In this document: positions 42,706-54,632 of the stretch, piece after piece
How positions within the stretch are numbered: position 1 is the stretch's first letter
How the letters are laid out: each line of letters opens with the position of its first letter
Assembly (NCBI RefSeq): GCF_011761945.1
Contig: NZ_JAASQV010000002.1
Location: 868,001-932,000 of the forward strand
From: Sphingomonas leidyi
GTDB lineage: Bacteria > Pseudomonadota > Alphaproteobacteria > Sphingomonadales > Sphingomonadaceae
Length of the DNA stretch: 64,000 nt
Direction: 5' to 3'
The notes under the pieces: model-generated
Databases searched by the model: none
Told to the model about the DNA's origin: nothing
The model's input: only the letters and a program-made list of their open reading frames with translations
Translations under genes and position numbers: made by a program

Positions 42706-43023
42706 ATGCCGATCATCACTGCCGATCCCGCCATCATTACGCAGATCAACGTCTTCGACGTGCCCGCGGGCGGGCAGGAGGCGTTGATCGCCTATCTTGC
42801 CGATGCCGCCCGTGCGGCGCGCGAAGTCGAGGGCTGGCTCTCCGCCAGCCTGCACCGGAGCCTCGATGGCACGCGCGTCGTCAATTACGCGCAGAGCGCC
42901 GATGGCGATGCCGCGCGCCGGGTGTTCGCGCATCTGAAGGCCAGGGGGCTGATCGACGGCAACCGGCGCTACGGCGAGGCGCATCCCGGGCTCTATCGAG
43001 TCGCCTTCACGCTGGAGCGATAG
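42706..43023 (+). CDS. ABM-domain protein (antibiotic biosynthesis monooxygenase-like)
   Basis: A 105-aa dimeric alpha-beta barrel protein of the ABM superfamily, recognised by the start NVFDVPAGGQEALIAYLADA, the WLSASLHRSLDGTRVVNYAQ strand pair and the length. Members include small monooxygenases and haem-degrading or quinol-modifying enzymes, so substrate cannot be assigned. An AAAGGAG-type ribosome-binding site precedes the ATG. The 180 bp upstream show no gene. Confidence 0.78.
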   Translation: MPIITADPAIITQINVFDVPAGGQEALIAYLADAARAAREVEGWLSASLHRSLDGTRVVNYAQSADGDAARRVFAHLKARGLIDGNRRYGEAHPGLYRVAFTLER

Positions 43024-43029
43024 CGGGCC

Positions 43030-43989
43030 TCAGGCCGCCTTCTCGACGATCCCCGCCCGCGCGCGCCGATCGACCGAGAGCTCGAACACGTCGTGCCGCG
43101 CCTGGGCGCCGTCCACGTCCATCGTGGCGAGGCCGCGATCGACTTCGTCGAGATCGATCTCCGCCATCAGCATCTCGGGGGCGGCGCCGGCCTGGGCGAT
43201 CACTGCGCCGTCCGGCGCCAGGATTGCGCTATGGCCGTGCTGGACCTGGCCCTCGGGCAGCCGGTCGAGCAGCTTGCGCGCCGAGCCGTCGCCGCCGGCC
43301 TTCTCATAGCCGGCGATCAGTTCCTGCTTGTGCTGCACCGTCCCCGCCGCGAGCACGAAGGCGCGCCCTTCATAGGCATAATGCGCCGAGGCGAGCATCG
43401 CGATGTCGGTGAGCGAAGGCCAGGCGGCGACGTGCACCGTCTCGCCTTCGTGATGCATCGCCGCGCGCGCGAGCGGCATCCAATGCTCGGTCGAGGCGAG
43501 CTGGCCGATCCTGCCCCAGGGCGCGCTATGCAGCCCGAGCGTCGATCCGTCGCCCTGGCCCAGCATCAGCTTCTCGGCGGGCGAAAGGATCAGCTTGCGG
43601 TGGCGCAGTACCGGCGCCTTGGGCCGGAACAGGAACTGCGTCGCGTAGAGGCTCTGGCGCACCCGCTCATAGCCGCCGACCGAGACGGCGACATCGGCGA
43701 TGTCCACCGTCCATTGCAGCGGCTGGAAACGCGGATCCTCGCCGCTAAGCGCCTGGTCGAGCAGCAGCGCGTGCAGCTCGCGCGTACCCGGATGGTCCCA
43801 TAGCCGGGCCGGGGCGACATGCTCCAGCCAGGCAGGATAGCCACCGAGGAAGCCTTCGCCGAACGCGACCACGCGCGCGCCCTTCTCGATCGCTTCGCGC
43901 GCCTTGGCGACGGCCTTGTCCAGCCCCGGCGCAATCGCGAGGGGAACCGGCGAATCCTGTACGATGGCAACCTTGAGCTTGTGCGTCAC
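43030..43989 (-). CDS. Nitrilase-superfamily protein lacking the catalytic Cys
   Basis: Carbon-nitrogen hydrolase fold, 319 aa. The catalytic Glu (VVAFGEGFLGGYP) and Lys (LRHRKLI) are present, and the block around GRIGQLASTEHWMPLAR clearly aligns with the nitrilase motif GxxxCWExxxPL. The nucleophilic Cys position is Ser166 (codon TCG at 43492-43494) and the following Trp is Thr. It may be inactive, use Ser, or have another role. The GTG start overlaps the era stop (GTGA), making it the last gene of lepB-rnc-era. Confidence 0.85.
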   Translation of the reverse strand: MTHKLKVAIVQDSPVPLAIAPGLDKAVAKAREAIEKGARVVAFGEGFLGGYPAWLEHVAPARLWDHPGTRELHALLLDQALSGEDPRFQPLQWTVDIADVAVSVGGYERVRQSLYATQFLFRPKAPVLRHRKLILSPAEKLMLGQGDGSTLGLHSAPWGRIGQLASTEHWMPLARAAMHHEGETVHVAAWPSLTDIAMLASAHYAYEGRAFVLAAGTVQHKQELIAGYEKAGGDGSARKLLDRLPEGQVQHGHSAILAPDGAVIAQAGAAPEMLMAEIDLDEVDRGLATMDVDGAQARHDVFELSVDRRARAGIVEKAA

Positions 43990-44894
43990 TCGACCCAGTC
44001 CAACCCTATCTCACGGTAAAGCGAACGGTCTTCCTGCCATTCGGGCCTTACTTTGACGTGAAGATAGAGATGGACCTTTACGCCCATGAGACGGGACAGT
44101 TCGGCGCGGGCGCGGGCGCCGATTTCCTTGATGCGGGCGCCGCCCTTGCCGAGCACGATCGCGCGCTGGGTCTCGCGCTCGACCAGGATCTGCTGGTGGA
44201 TCTCGACCGACCCGTCCTCGCGCTCCTTGTACTGCTCGGTCTCGATCGCGCTCGAATAGGGCAGTTCCTTGTGGAGCTGGAGATAGAGCTGCTCGCGCGT
44301 CACTTCGGCGGCGAGCATGCGATCGGTCGCGTCGCTCACCTGGTCCTCGGGGAAGTGCCACGGCCCTTCGGGCATCGCGCCGGCGAGCGCGGCCTTCAGC
44401 TCGGCCACGCCGTCGCCGGTCTGGGCCGAGACGAACCAGGTCTCGTCGAACGGCAGCAGCTCGTTGAGCTTGGCCGCATGGCCGAGCAGCCGCGGCTTGT
44501 CGGCGACGTCGACCTTGTTGAGGATCAGGATCTTGCGCTCGCGCCGGCCCTTCAGGCTCTCGATCACGGTTTGCACCTTGGGGCCGATCCCCCCCTTGCC
44601 GTCGACCACCAGGGCGACCAGGTCCGCGCCCTCGGCTCCCTCCCAGGCGGCGGCGACCATCGCGCGGTCCAGCCGGCGCTCGGGGGTGAAGATGCCCGGC
44701 GTGTCGACCAGGATCAGCTGCGCATCGCCGTCGATCGCGATGCCCATCACCCGGGTGCGCGTGGTCTGCGCCTTGGGGCTGACGATGGCTACCTTCTGGC
44801 CGACCAGCGCGTTGACCAGCGTGGACTTGCCGGCATTGGGGGCGCCGACGATCGCGATCAGGCCGCAGCGCTGGGTTTCGGTGGTATCGGTCAT
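43986..44894 (-). CDS. era: GTPase Era
   Basis: Ras-like GTPase with a KH domain needed for 16S rRNA maturation and 30S assembly, 302 aa. GTPase motifs are GAPNAGKST, DTPGI and NKVD; the KH domain with the GKGGARIKEIG loop ends the protein. It follows rnc by about 40 bp in the usual lepB-rnc-era order. Confidence 0.98.
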   Translation of the reverse strand: MTDTTETQRCGLIAIVGAPNAGKSTLVNALVGQKVAIVSPKAQTTRTRVMGIAIDGDAQLILVDTPGIFTPERRLDRAMVAAAWEGAEGADLVALVVDGKGGIGPKVQTVIESLKGRRERKILILNKVDVADKPRLLGHAAKLNELLPFDETWFVSAQTGDGVAELKAALAGAMPEGPWHFPEDQVSDATDRMLAAEVTREQLYLQLHKELPYSSAIETEQYKEREDGSVEIHQQILVERETQRAIVLGKGGARIKEIGARARAELSRLMGVKVHLYLHVKVRPEWQEDRSLYREIGLDWVE

Positions 44895-44933
44895 CTCATT
44901 TCCAGTTCGCGCGCCCGCAAGCGGGAGCGGGGA

Positions 44934-45605
44934 TCAAGCCTTGAGCTTCGCCAGCAAAGCCGCCGCGGCCGCGGTCTCGGCGTCCTGCTTGCTGGTGCCC
45001 GGCGCCTCGGCCTCGGCGAAGCTGCCGATCGACACCTTCACGGTGAAGCGCGGCGCATGGTTGGGGCCCGAACGGTCGGTCACCACATATTCGGGCGGGC
45101 GGCGATTGTTCGCGGCGGCCCATTCCTGCAGCGCCGATTTGGGGTGCCGGGGCGCGCTGGCATGCGCGTCGATATGCTTCGCCCAGGCCTTGCGGACGAA
45201 ATCGCGCGCCGGCGCGAAGCCGAACTCGAGATAGAGCGCGCCGATCAGCGCCTCCATCGCGTCGCCCAGGACATTGTCGCTGTCCGCCGCGCCGTCGCCC
45301 CGCGCCTGCTTGCCGAGGCGCAGCAGCGGCGGCACGCCGACTTCGCGTGCCACATTCGCGCACATCGGCCCGGTCACCAGCGCATTGAGGCGGCGGGAAA
45401 GCGCGCCCTCGGGCTCGCCGGGGAAGCGCTCGTACAGCCATTCGGCGATGGCGAGGCCGAGCACCCGGTCACCCAGGAACTCCAGCCGCTCGTAATTCTC
45501 GGCCGCCTGGCTGCCATGCGTCAGCGCGCGCTGATACGGGGCCAGGTCGGATGGGCGCTGGCCGAAGGTCCTGACGATCCACTCCCCCAGATCGGGAGCG
45601 CTCAA
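44934..45605 (-). CDS. rnc: Ribonuclease III
   Basis: Double-strand-specific RNase for rRNA processing and mRNA regulation, 223 aa. The catalytic signature ERLEFLGDRVLGLAIAEWL is at about 39-57 and the second acidic cluster DAMEALIGALYLE near 115. The C-terminal double-stranded RNA-binding domain (about 152-220) is complete. The start overlaps the lepB stop by 4 bp. Confidence 0.98.
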   Translation of the reverse strand: MSAPDLGEWIVRTFGQRPSDLAPYQRALTHGSQAAENYERLEFLGDRVLGLAIAEWLYERFPGEPEGALSRRLNALVTGPMCANVAREVGVPPLLRLGKQARGDGAADSDNVLGDAMEALIGALYLEFGFAPARDFVRKAWAKHIDAHASAPRHPKSALQEWAAANNRRPPEYVVTDRSGPNHAPRFTVKVSIGSFAEAEAPGTSKQDAETAAAAALLAKLKA

Positions 45606-46456
45606 AAGCCTTCCCCGATCCGGCCCCAGCGTGCCGCGGTGAACCAGGTCCAGGGCAGGAACCAGTTGGCGCTGCCATCGGTCGACCAGAAGCTCAGCAC
45701 CGCCTTGCCCTCGAGATTCTCCAGCGGGACATAGGCGATGCCCTGGCCCTCGGGCGGCTGGGCGAAGCGGCTGTCGGTCGAATTGTCGCGATTGTCGCCC
45801 ATCAGGAAGACATGGCCGGCCGGCACGTGGAACACCTCGGTATTGTCCTGCGGCGTCAGCCCCTGGTCGAGCACGTCATAGGTCTTGCCGCCCGGCAGCG
45901 TCTCGCGGAAGCGCGGCAGCTTGCACACCGGATCGCCCTTGCCGCTGATGCCCTGGAACAGGGCGGGGCAATTGGTGAAGTTCGGCGTGATCGGCAGTTC
46001 CAGATCGGCGACCTTCTGCTTGGGGATCGCCTTGCCGTTCAGCACCACCTGGCCGTTCACCACCTGGACGCTGTCGCCCGGCAGGCCGATCACGCGCTTG
46101 ATCCAGTCCTCGCCGTCATGGCCCGGCGCCTTGAACACCACCACGTCGCCGCGTGCCGGCGTGCCGGGGAAGATGCGGCCCGGGATCAGCGGCAGGCTCC
46201 AGGGCAGCGAGTGCTTGGAATAGCCGTAGTTCCATTTGGTGATGAACAGATAGTCGCCGATCAGCAGCCGCGGCATCATCGATTCGGAGGGGATCGAGAA
46301 GGGCGAGAAGATGAAGCTTCGCACCACGAAGACGATCAGCGCCAGCTTGACGAGGAAGACGCCGAGGTCCTTCCATTCGTTCTTGGGCTTTTCCTCCACA
46401 GCCGCGGCCGCAGCGGCGGGCTTCTCGTTCAGGGAATCGGCGGGCGTGTTTTCCAT
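45602..46456 (-). CDS. lepB: Signal peptidase I
   Basis: Membrane peptidase of 284 aa that removes signal peptides. An N-terminal cytoplasmic part with Glu/Lys runs is followed by one membrane segment (FLVKLALIVFVVRSFIF), then the catalytic Ser in PSESMMPRLLIGDYL and the catalytic Lys in KRVIGLPGD. The motif GDNRDNSTDSR marks the C-terminal box. It heads the lepB-rnc-era unit and diverges from pgi. Confidence 0.97.
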   Translation of the reverse strand: MENTPADSLNEKPAAAAAAVEEKPKNEWKDLGVFLVKLALIVFVVRSFIFSPFSIPSESMMPRLLIGDYLFITKWNYGYSKHSLPWSLPLIPGRIFPGTPARGDVVVFKAPGHDGEDWIKRVIGLPGDSVQVVNGQVVLNGKAIPKQKVADLELPITPNFTNCPALFQGISGKGDPVCKLPRFRETLPGGKTYDVLDQGLTPQDNTEVFHVPAGHVFLMGDNRDNSTDSRFAQPPEGQGIAYVPLENLEGKAVLSFWSTDGSANWFLPWTWFTAARWGRIGEGF

Positions 46457-46561
46457 GGGTACCTGCTCTGCTTGGGGCGGGCGGTGAGGTCAAGCCGATG
46501 AATGGAGTGGCGGCGGCGATCCCGGGACGATAGGGGCTCGATTGCCGCAAAGGAGATGAAC

Positions 46562-48055
46562 ATGGCATTGCCCGACTGGTCCGCCGTCAAGTCGCTCGAA
46601 GTCCCGACGCTCGCCGAACTGTTCGCGCGCGATTCGCGCCGGGTCGCCACGCTCTCCGCCGATGTCGCGGGCATTCGTTTCGACTGGTCGAAGACGCACC
46701 TGACCCCCGATCTGATCGCCGCCTTCACCCGGATCGCGGCGGAGATGGGCCTGGTCGCCAAGCGCGACGCGCTGTTCGCCGGCGAGAAGATCAACGTCAC
46801 CGAAGGCCGCGCCGCCGAGCACACGGCCGAGCGCGGCGAGGGCTCGCCCGACAGCGTCGCCCGCGCCCAGGCCTATCATGCCCGCATGCGCGCGCTGATC
46901 GACGCGATCGAGGCCGAGGCGTTCGGGCCCGTGCGCAGCATCCTCCATATCGGCATCGGCGGCTCGGCCCTGGGCCCGGACCTGCTCGTCGACGCGCTGG
47001 GCCGCGATGCCGGCCGCTACGAAGTCGCCGTGGTCTCCAACGTCGACGGCGTCGCGCTGGAAAGCGCGCTCGACCGCTTCGATCCGCAGACCACCCTGAT
47101 CGCCATCGCTTCGAAGACCTTCACCACCACCGAGACGATGCTCAATGCCGAGAGCGCGATCTCGTGGCTGATGCAGGGCGGCGTCGCCGATCCCTATGGC
47201 AAGCTCGTCGCGCTCACCGCCGCGCCGGAAAAGGCAATCGCGTTCGGCATCGACGAGACGCGCGTGCTGCCCTTCGCCGAATCGGTGGGCGGGCGCTATT
47301 CGCTCTGGTCGTCGATCGGCTTCCCCGCCGCGCTGGCGCTGGGCTGGGACGCGTTCGAGGAACTGCTCGAAGGCGCCGCCGAGATGGACCGCCATTTCCG
47401 CCTCGCCCCGTTCGAGGCGAACGCGCCGGTGCTCGCCGCATTCGCCGACCTTTACTACACGCAGGTCCGCGGCTGCGAGACGCGCGCCACTTTCGCCTAT
47501 GACGAGCGGCTCCGCCTGCTGCCCAGCTATCTCCAGCAGCTCGAGATGGAATCGAACGGCAAGCGCGTCACTGCCGAGGGACAGCCGGTTTCCTGGCCGA
47601 CCGCGCCGATCACCTGGGGCGGCGTCGGCACCGATGCCCAGCATGCGGTGTTCCAGCTGCTCCATCAGGGCACCCGCCTGGTGCCGCTGGAATTCGTCGG
47701 TTCGATCGAACCGGGCGACGGGTTGGCCGAGGAGCATCATCGCCAGCTGCTGCTCAACATGTTCGCCCAGGGCGCCGCGCTGATGGCCGGCCGCGCGAAC
47801 GACGATCCGGCGCGCGCCTATCCGGGCGACCGGCCCTCGGCCACGCTGCTGCTCGACCGCGTCGATCCGCGCACGCTCGGGGCCATCCTGGCGTTCTACG
47901 AGCAGCGCACCTTCGTGAACGCGGTGCTGCTCGGCATCAATCCGTTCGACCAGTTCGGCGTCGAGCTCGGCAAGGAAATGGCGAAGGCGGCGGGAGCCGG
48001 CGGCCAGGACTTCGACGCCTCGACCAGCGACCTCATCGCGCGGGCATTCGGATGA
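46562..48055 (+). CDS. pgi: Glucose-6-phosphate isomerase
   Basis: Glycolytic isomerase of 497 aa with two SIS-type domains. The motif IGIGGSALGPDLL is near 135, the active-site region KTFTTTETMLNA near 185, and the late Lys-containing segment GVELGKEMA near the end. AAGGAG at 46550-46555 sits 6 bp before the ATG at 46562; the adjacent ATG at 46556 is too close to it. The enzyme converts the fructose-6-phosphate made by the GlcNAc genes to glucose-6-phosphate or the reverse. Confidence 0.96.
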   Translation: MALPDWSAVKSLEVPTLAELFARDSRRVATLSADVAGIRFDWSKTHLTPDLIAAFTRIAAEMGLVAKRDALFAGEKINVTEGRAAEHTAERGEGSPDSVARAQAYHARMRALIDAIEAEAFGPVRSILHIGIGGSALGPDLLVDALGRDAGRYEVAVVSNVDGVALESALDRFDPQTTLIAIASKTFTTTETMLNAESAISWLMQGGVADPYGKLVALTAAPEKAIAFGIDETRVLPFAESVGGRYSLWSSIGFPAALALGWDAFEELLEGAAEMDRHFRLAPFEANAPVLAAFADLYYTQVRGCETRATFAYDERLRLLPSYLQQLEMESNGKRVTAEGQPVSWPTAPITWGGVGTDAQHAVFQLLHQGTRLVPLEFVGSIEPGDGLAEEHHRQLLLNMFAQGAALMAGRANDDPARAYPGDRPSATLLLDRVDPRTLGAILAFYEQRTFVNAVLLGINPFDQFGVELGKEMAKAAGAGGQDFDASTSDLIARAFG

Positions 48056-48357
48056 GCGACGACGACGATTATGTCTATGACGAGGCGAGCGGGGAGTGGA
48101 TCCCCGCCGCCGAGGCCGCCGCGAAAATGGGCGCGGCGGATGCGGTCGAGGTGCGCGATTCGGTCGGCAACCTGCTCCAGGACGGCGACCAGGTGACGCT
48201 GATCAAGGACCTGACCGTCAAGGGCGCCGGGCAGACGCTGAAGCGCGGCACGCTGATCAAGTCGATCCGCCTCACCGGCGACAGCCAGGAGATCGACTGC
48301 AAGTTCGACGGCATCAAGGGCCTGGTGTTGCGCGCCGAGTTCGTGCGCAAGCGCTAG
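48052..48357 (+). CDS. PhnA/YjdM-type small protein
   Basis: A 101-aa protein with the C-terminal PhnA domain (VRDSVGNLLQDGDQVTLIKD and KGLVLRAEFVRKR). The N-terminal zinc ribbon found in many PhnA proteins is missing; an acidic segment (MSDDDDYVYDEASGEW) replaces it. The name alkylphosphonate utilisation is historic and the function is unknown. The ATG overlaps the pgi stop by 4 bp, so it is coupled to pgi. Confidence 0.85.
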   Translation: MSDDDDYVYDEASGEWIPAAEAAAKMGAADAVEVRDSVGNLLQDGDQVTLIKDLTVKGAGQTLKRGTLIKSIRLTGDSQEIDCKFDGIKGLVLRAEFVRKR

Positions 48358-48447
48358 GGGCCCCGGCCGACGGTGCGACGGTGAAGCGAAAGCCCCCGTT
48401 TACTCTCCTCCGCTAGACTCGCTGCTCTCACGGCAAGGGGGCGGCCG

Positions 48448-49074
48448 ATGGATCACGGGCGAAGCGTGCGGGAGAGCGAGCGGGCGGCGATCGAGCGCTG
48501 GTTTCCGGCGAGTCCGCTGGGGCCGCTCTTCGATCCCGGGACGGGGGACCTGCTTCCCGCCCCGGCCGCGGCGATCCCGGGCTGGCAGGCCGAGGCGTTC
48601 GCGCGGATCGATCGCCATGTCGAGCAAGACCATGTCGCCGGCCAGGTCCATGGCTGGCTGTTCGGCCTGTTCTTCGTCGGGCTCTTCCTCATCGCGATGG
48701 CCGCGCATCTGCCGATCGGCCCCACCATGGTGATCGGCGGCGCGGCCGGCGGCGCGGTGCTGCACGGCTGGCCGATCTGGCAGCTCTATCGCTTCCGCCG
48801 CGACCTGCGCCGCCTGCGGGAGCGCATCCGCGGCGAGCTGGCGGGGCGGGTGCCGATCCCGCGCGAGCTGGCCGCGCGCTTCCGCCGCCGCAATCCGTGG
48901 CGGGTCGCACTCCATGTCTGGGTCTGGGGCCTCGTCGCGCTCGGCATCGGCGCGCAGCATTTCGTCGAGCCGCAGGACGTGCCGGCGGCCGTGATCCCGG
49001 CCGCGCTGGCGGCGGTGGGGATCGGCTGGGTCCTCCATTTCCTCTCGCGCCGGATCGACCTGCGCCGGGGCTGA
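48448..49074 (+). CDS. Membrane protein with two pairs of helices, unknown function
   Basis: 208 aa: a soluble N-terminal part (1-65), two membrane segments (about 68-90 and 94-112), a basic cytoplasmic loop rich in Arg (RFRRDLRRLRERIRGEL), and two more hydrophobic segments (about 155-170 and 178-198). No domain is recognised. The ATG follows a GGGGGC stretch. It lies between the phnA-like gene and glutathione reductase on the same strand. Confidence 0.72.
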   Translation: MDHGRSVRESERAAIERWFPASPLGPLFDPGTGDLLPAPAAAIPGWQAEAFARIDRHVEQDHVAGQVHGWLFGLFFVGLFLIAMAAHLPIGPTMVIGGAAGGAVLHGWPIWQLYRFRRDLRRLRERIRGELAGRVPIPRELAARFRRRNPWRVALHVWVWGLVALGIGAQHFVEPQDVPAAVIPAALAAVGIGWVLHFLSRRIDLRRG

Positions 49075-49134
49075 CATTGGCATCGGGCCGCATGCGCCCT
49101 ATCTCCCGGCCTCGAAACGAGCGGAGGATTGCCG

Positions 49135-50481
49135 GTGGCCGAATATGACTATGACCTCTTCGTCATCGGCGCCGGCTCCGGTGGCGTCCGCGCCTCGCGC
49201 GTATCGGCCGCCCATGGCGCCAGGGTCGCGGTGGCCGAGGAATATCGCATCGGCGGCACCTGCGTGATCCGCGGCTGCGTGCCCAAGAAGCTGCTCGTCT
49301 ATGGCGCGCATTTCGCCGAGGACCTGAAGGACGCGCGCCGCTTCGGCTGGAACGTGCCCGAATGCGATTTCGACTGGGCGGTGCTGCGCGACAATGTCCT
49401 GGCGGACGTCGACCGGCTCAACGGCCTATACACCCAGACGCTGCACAACAACCAGGTCGAGACCTTTCTCGAGCGTGCCACCGTCACCGGCCCGCACGAA
49501 GTGACGCTGGCGAGCGGCCGCAAGATCACCGCCAAGCACATCCTGATCGCCACGGGCGCGCATCCGCACGTGCCCGATTTCCCCGGCAGCGACCTCGGCA
49601 TCACGTCGAACGAAGTGTTCCACCTGGACAAGCTGCCCAAGCGGGTGCTGATCGCGGGCGGCGGCTATATCGCCAACGAGTTCGCCGGCATCTTCAACGA
49701 GTTCGGCAGCCATGTCACGCTGGTCAACCGCACCGACGTGATCCTGCGCGGCTATGACCATTCGATGCGCGACCGGCTGCTCCAGATCTCGCTGATGAAG
49801 GGCATCGATTTCCGCTTCCATGCCGAGTTCAAGTCGATCGAGAAGCTGGAGAGCGGCGCCTTCAAGGTGACGCTGACCAGGCACGAACCCATCGAAGTCG
49901 ATTGCGTGCTCTTCGCCACCGGCCGCGTGCCCAATACCGAGGGGCTGGGGCTGGCGGAGATCGGCGTCGAGCTCGACGACAAGGGCGCGGTGAAGGTCGA
50001 TGCGGACAACAAGTCGTCGGTCGATTCGATCTATGCGGTGGGCGACGTGACCAACCGGGTGCAGCTCACGCCGGTCGCGATCCGCGAGGGCCAGGCGTTC
50101 GCCGACACGATCTTCGGCAACAAGCCGCACCGGGTGGATTATGGCTGCATCCCCAGCGCGGTGTTCAGCCACCCGCCGATGGCCGGCGTCGGCATGACCG
50201 AGAGCGAGGCGCGCAACAAGTTGGGCTCGATCGCGGTCTACCAGTCCGATTTCCGCGCGATGAAGAATGTGCTCGCCGATCGCAACGAGCGCGCGCTCTA
50301 CAAGATGATCTGCGACGGCACGACCGGCCGCGTGGTCGGCCTTCACATGATCGGTCCGGACGCGCCGGAGATCCTCCAGGCCGCGGCGGTGGCGGTGAAG
50401 GCGGGGCTGACCAAGGACGCGTTCGACCAGACCGTGGCGCTGCACCCGACCATGTCGGAAGAGCTGGTGCTGATGAAGTGA
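49135..50481 (+). CDS. gor: Glutathione-disulfide reductase
   Basis: FAD-dependent disulfide oxidoreductase of 448 aa that keeps glutathione reduced with NADPH. The FAD motif GAGSGGVRASR, the redox disulfide motif GGTCVIRGCVPKK, the NADPH-binding GGGYIANEFA and the C-terminal catalytic HPTMSEE are all present. The GTG start at 49135 lies 7 bp after GGAGG; an upstream in-frame TTG is too near to it. The Cys motif variant CVIRGC is the one usual in alphaproteobacterial Gor. Confidence 0.95.
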   Translation: MAEYDYDLFVIGAGSGGVRASRVSAAHGARVAVAEEYRIGGTCVIRGCVPKKLLVYGAHFAEDLKDARRFGWNVPECDFDWAVLRDNVLADVDRLNGLYTQTLHNNQVETFLERATVTGPHEVTLASGRKITAKHILIATGAHPHVPDFPGSDLGITSNEVFHLDKLPKRVLIAGGGYIANEFAGIFNEFGSHVTLVNRTDVILRGYDHSMRDRLLQISLMKGIDFRFHAEFKSIEKLESGAFKVTLTRHEPIEVDCVLFATGRVPNTEGLGLAEIGVELDDKGAVKVDADNKSSVDSIYAVGDVTNRVQLTPVAIREGQAFADTIFGNKPHRVDYGCIPSAVFSHPPMAGVGMTESEARNKLGSIAVYQSDFRAMKNVLADRNERALYKMICDGTTGRVVGLHMIGPDAPEILQAAAVAVKAGLTKDAFDQTVALHPTMSEELVLMK

Positions 50482-50564
50482 GCGGCCGGGCGAGTCCCTG
50501 CCCATAGGCCTGGCGAACCGCCCCGCCGCGAGCCGGGCCAGCCGGAGTCCCGCGGTCCGCCCGT

Positions 50565-51833
50565 TCACGTATCGTGGGCGAGTATCGCGTCGGCCTCGTC
50601 CAGCGGCACCTTGCCGGCGCGGCGCGACAGCCAGCTGGTCGCGGCGATGTCCCAGGTGACGTTGCCGACGGTGCGCATGATGTCGGGGATGGTCTCGACC
50701 GCGACGAGCAGGCCGAGCGGGCTCACCGGCGCACCGATCGTCGCCGCGACGGGGGCGATGGCGCTGACATAGCTTACCGTGCCGGGCAGGCTCACCGAAC
50801 CGAGCGAAGTCAGCGTCGCGACCACCACGCCCACCGCCAGCGTCGCCGGGCTCAGCGGCACGCCGAACCATTCGGCGACATAGATGGCGACGGCGAAATT
50901 CATCGCCGGTCCGGTCGCGCGGAAGATCGCCACCGCCAGCGGCAGCGTCACGCCCGACACCGCCACCGGCACGCCGAGCTTGCCCGAGCCCTCGATCATC
51001 ACCGGCAGGGTGGCGAGCGAGGATTGCGTGCTGAGCGCCACCGCCTGGCTCGGCAGGGCGGCGCGGACATAGCGGCCGAGCTTCACGCGCCCGCCGAACA
51101 CCGCCACGGGATAGGCGAAGATCGTCACCGCCAGGCCGACGCCGGCGACGGTGAGGATATAATGGATCAGCGCGCCGAACGCGCCGGTGCCGGCCTTGGC
51201 GCCGACGACGAGGGCGAGGGCGAACACGCCGAGCGGCCCCACCCACAGCACCCAGTCGATCACCACCAGCATCACGTCGCGCAGCGCCTTGAAGAAGTTG
51301 GTCAGCAGCGCCTGGGCCTCGCCGCCCACCCGTGTCATCGCGAAGGCGAAGATCAGCGAGAAGATGATCAGCGACAGGAAGGCGTTCTCGGCCGCGGCCT
51401 TGACGATGTTGGCGGGGACGATCGCGGCCAGGAACTCGCCGATCGGCGGGACCGGCCCGATCTTCTCGGCGCCGGCCAGCGCGCCGCGCAGCGCCTCGGC
51501 CGATTCGTGCGGCAGCGGCGCGATGTGGAGGAACAGCGGCGTGAGGATCGCCGCGGCCGTGGCCGAGAGGAACAGCACGACGACGTAGAGCGCGATCGCG
51601 CGGCCCGCCAGGCGGCCGGCCTGGGCGGCCTCGGCGGTGGCGGCGACGCCGGTGATCAGCAGCGCGACGACCAGCGGCACGATCGTCATCTGCAGGCCGT
51701 TGAGCCAGGCCTGGCCGATCGGCTGCGCGAATTCGGCCGCGGTCAGCGCCGCGGCGGGCGCCCAGGCGGCGAGCACGGCGCCGAGGATCAGTCCCGCGAT
51801 CAGGGACAACAGGATACGGGTTGGTTGCGACAT
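50565..51833 (-). CDS. Dicarboxylate/amino acid:cation symporter
   Basis: Inner-membrane secondary transporter of the DAACS (GltP/DctA) family, 422 aa, with eight helices and two hairpin loops. The conserved Ser-rich hairpin is seen at [13 protein letters not shown], followed by the [15 protein letters not shown] helix and the second hairpin [10 protein letters not shown]. Substrates in the family are glutamate, aspartate or C4-dicarboxylates; which one cannot be read here. It diverges from glmM. Confidence 0.92.
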   Translation of the reverse strand: MSQPTRILLSLIAGLILGAVLAAWAPAAALTAAEFAQPIGQAWLNGLQMTIVPLVVALLITGVAATAEAAQAGRLAGRAIALYVVVLFLSATAAAILTPLFLHIAPLPHESAEALRGALAGAEKIGPVPPIGEFLAAIVPANIVKAAAENAFLSLIIFSLIFAFAMTRVGGEAQALLTNFFKALRDVMLVVIDWVLWVGPLGVFALALVVGAKAGTGAFGALIHYILTVAGVGLAVTIFAYPVAVFGGRVKLGRYVRAALPSQAVALSTQSSLATLPVMIEGSGKLGVPVAVSGVTLPLAVAIFRATGPAMNFAVAIYVAEWFGVPLSPATLAVGVVVATLTSLGSVSLPGTVSYVSAIAPVAATIGAPVSPLGLLVAVETIPDIMRTVGNVTWDIAATSWLSRRAGKVPLDEADAILAHDT

Positions 51834-51904
51834 GCTCGCCCTTTGAGAAATTCCGCGCTATCCGGTGGCGGTTGAGGACCCGCAAGGTCGCGAGAAAACG
51901 GCAC

Positions 51905-53244
<1,340 letters not shown>

Positions 53245-53245
<1 letters not shown>

Positions 53246-53468
53246 TGCTTGAGATGCGCCCCGATTGCGAGCGCTGCGGCGCCGACCTGCCCGCCGACGA
53301 GGGCGGCGCCTTCATCTGCTCGTTCGAATGCACCTTCTGCGCCGCCTGCGCCGACGCGCTCGACGAACGCTGCCCCAATTGCGGCGGCGAGCTGTTGGAC
53401 CGGCCGGCGCGCGTGGGTAAGGCACTGGCGAACAACCCGGCCAGCACGGAGCGCCGGTTCAAGGGCTG

Positions 53469-53469
<1 letters not shown>
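53245..53469 (+). CDS. DUF1272 small zinc-binding protein
   Basis: A 74-aa protein with eight or more Cys in paired motifs (CERCGADL, CSFECTFCAACAD, CPNCGGEL), matching the DUF1272 family of small proteins that likely bind zinc. It is joined by TGATG one-base overlaps to glmM before it and the thiD fusion after it, so the three are translated as a chain. Its function is unknown. Confidence 0.85.

Positions 53470-54624
<1,155 letters not shown>

Positions 54625-54632
<8 letters not shown>

Noticed and set aside
43030-43989. Calling the nitrilase homologue an active nitrilase
   Set aside because: The nucleophilic Cys is replaced by Ser, so activity should not be assumed.
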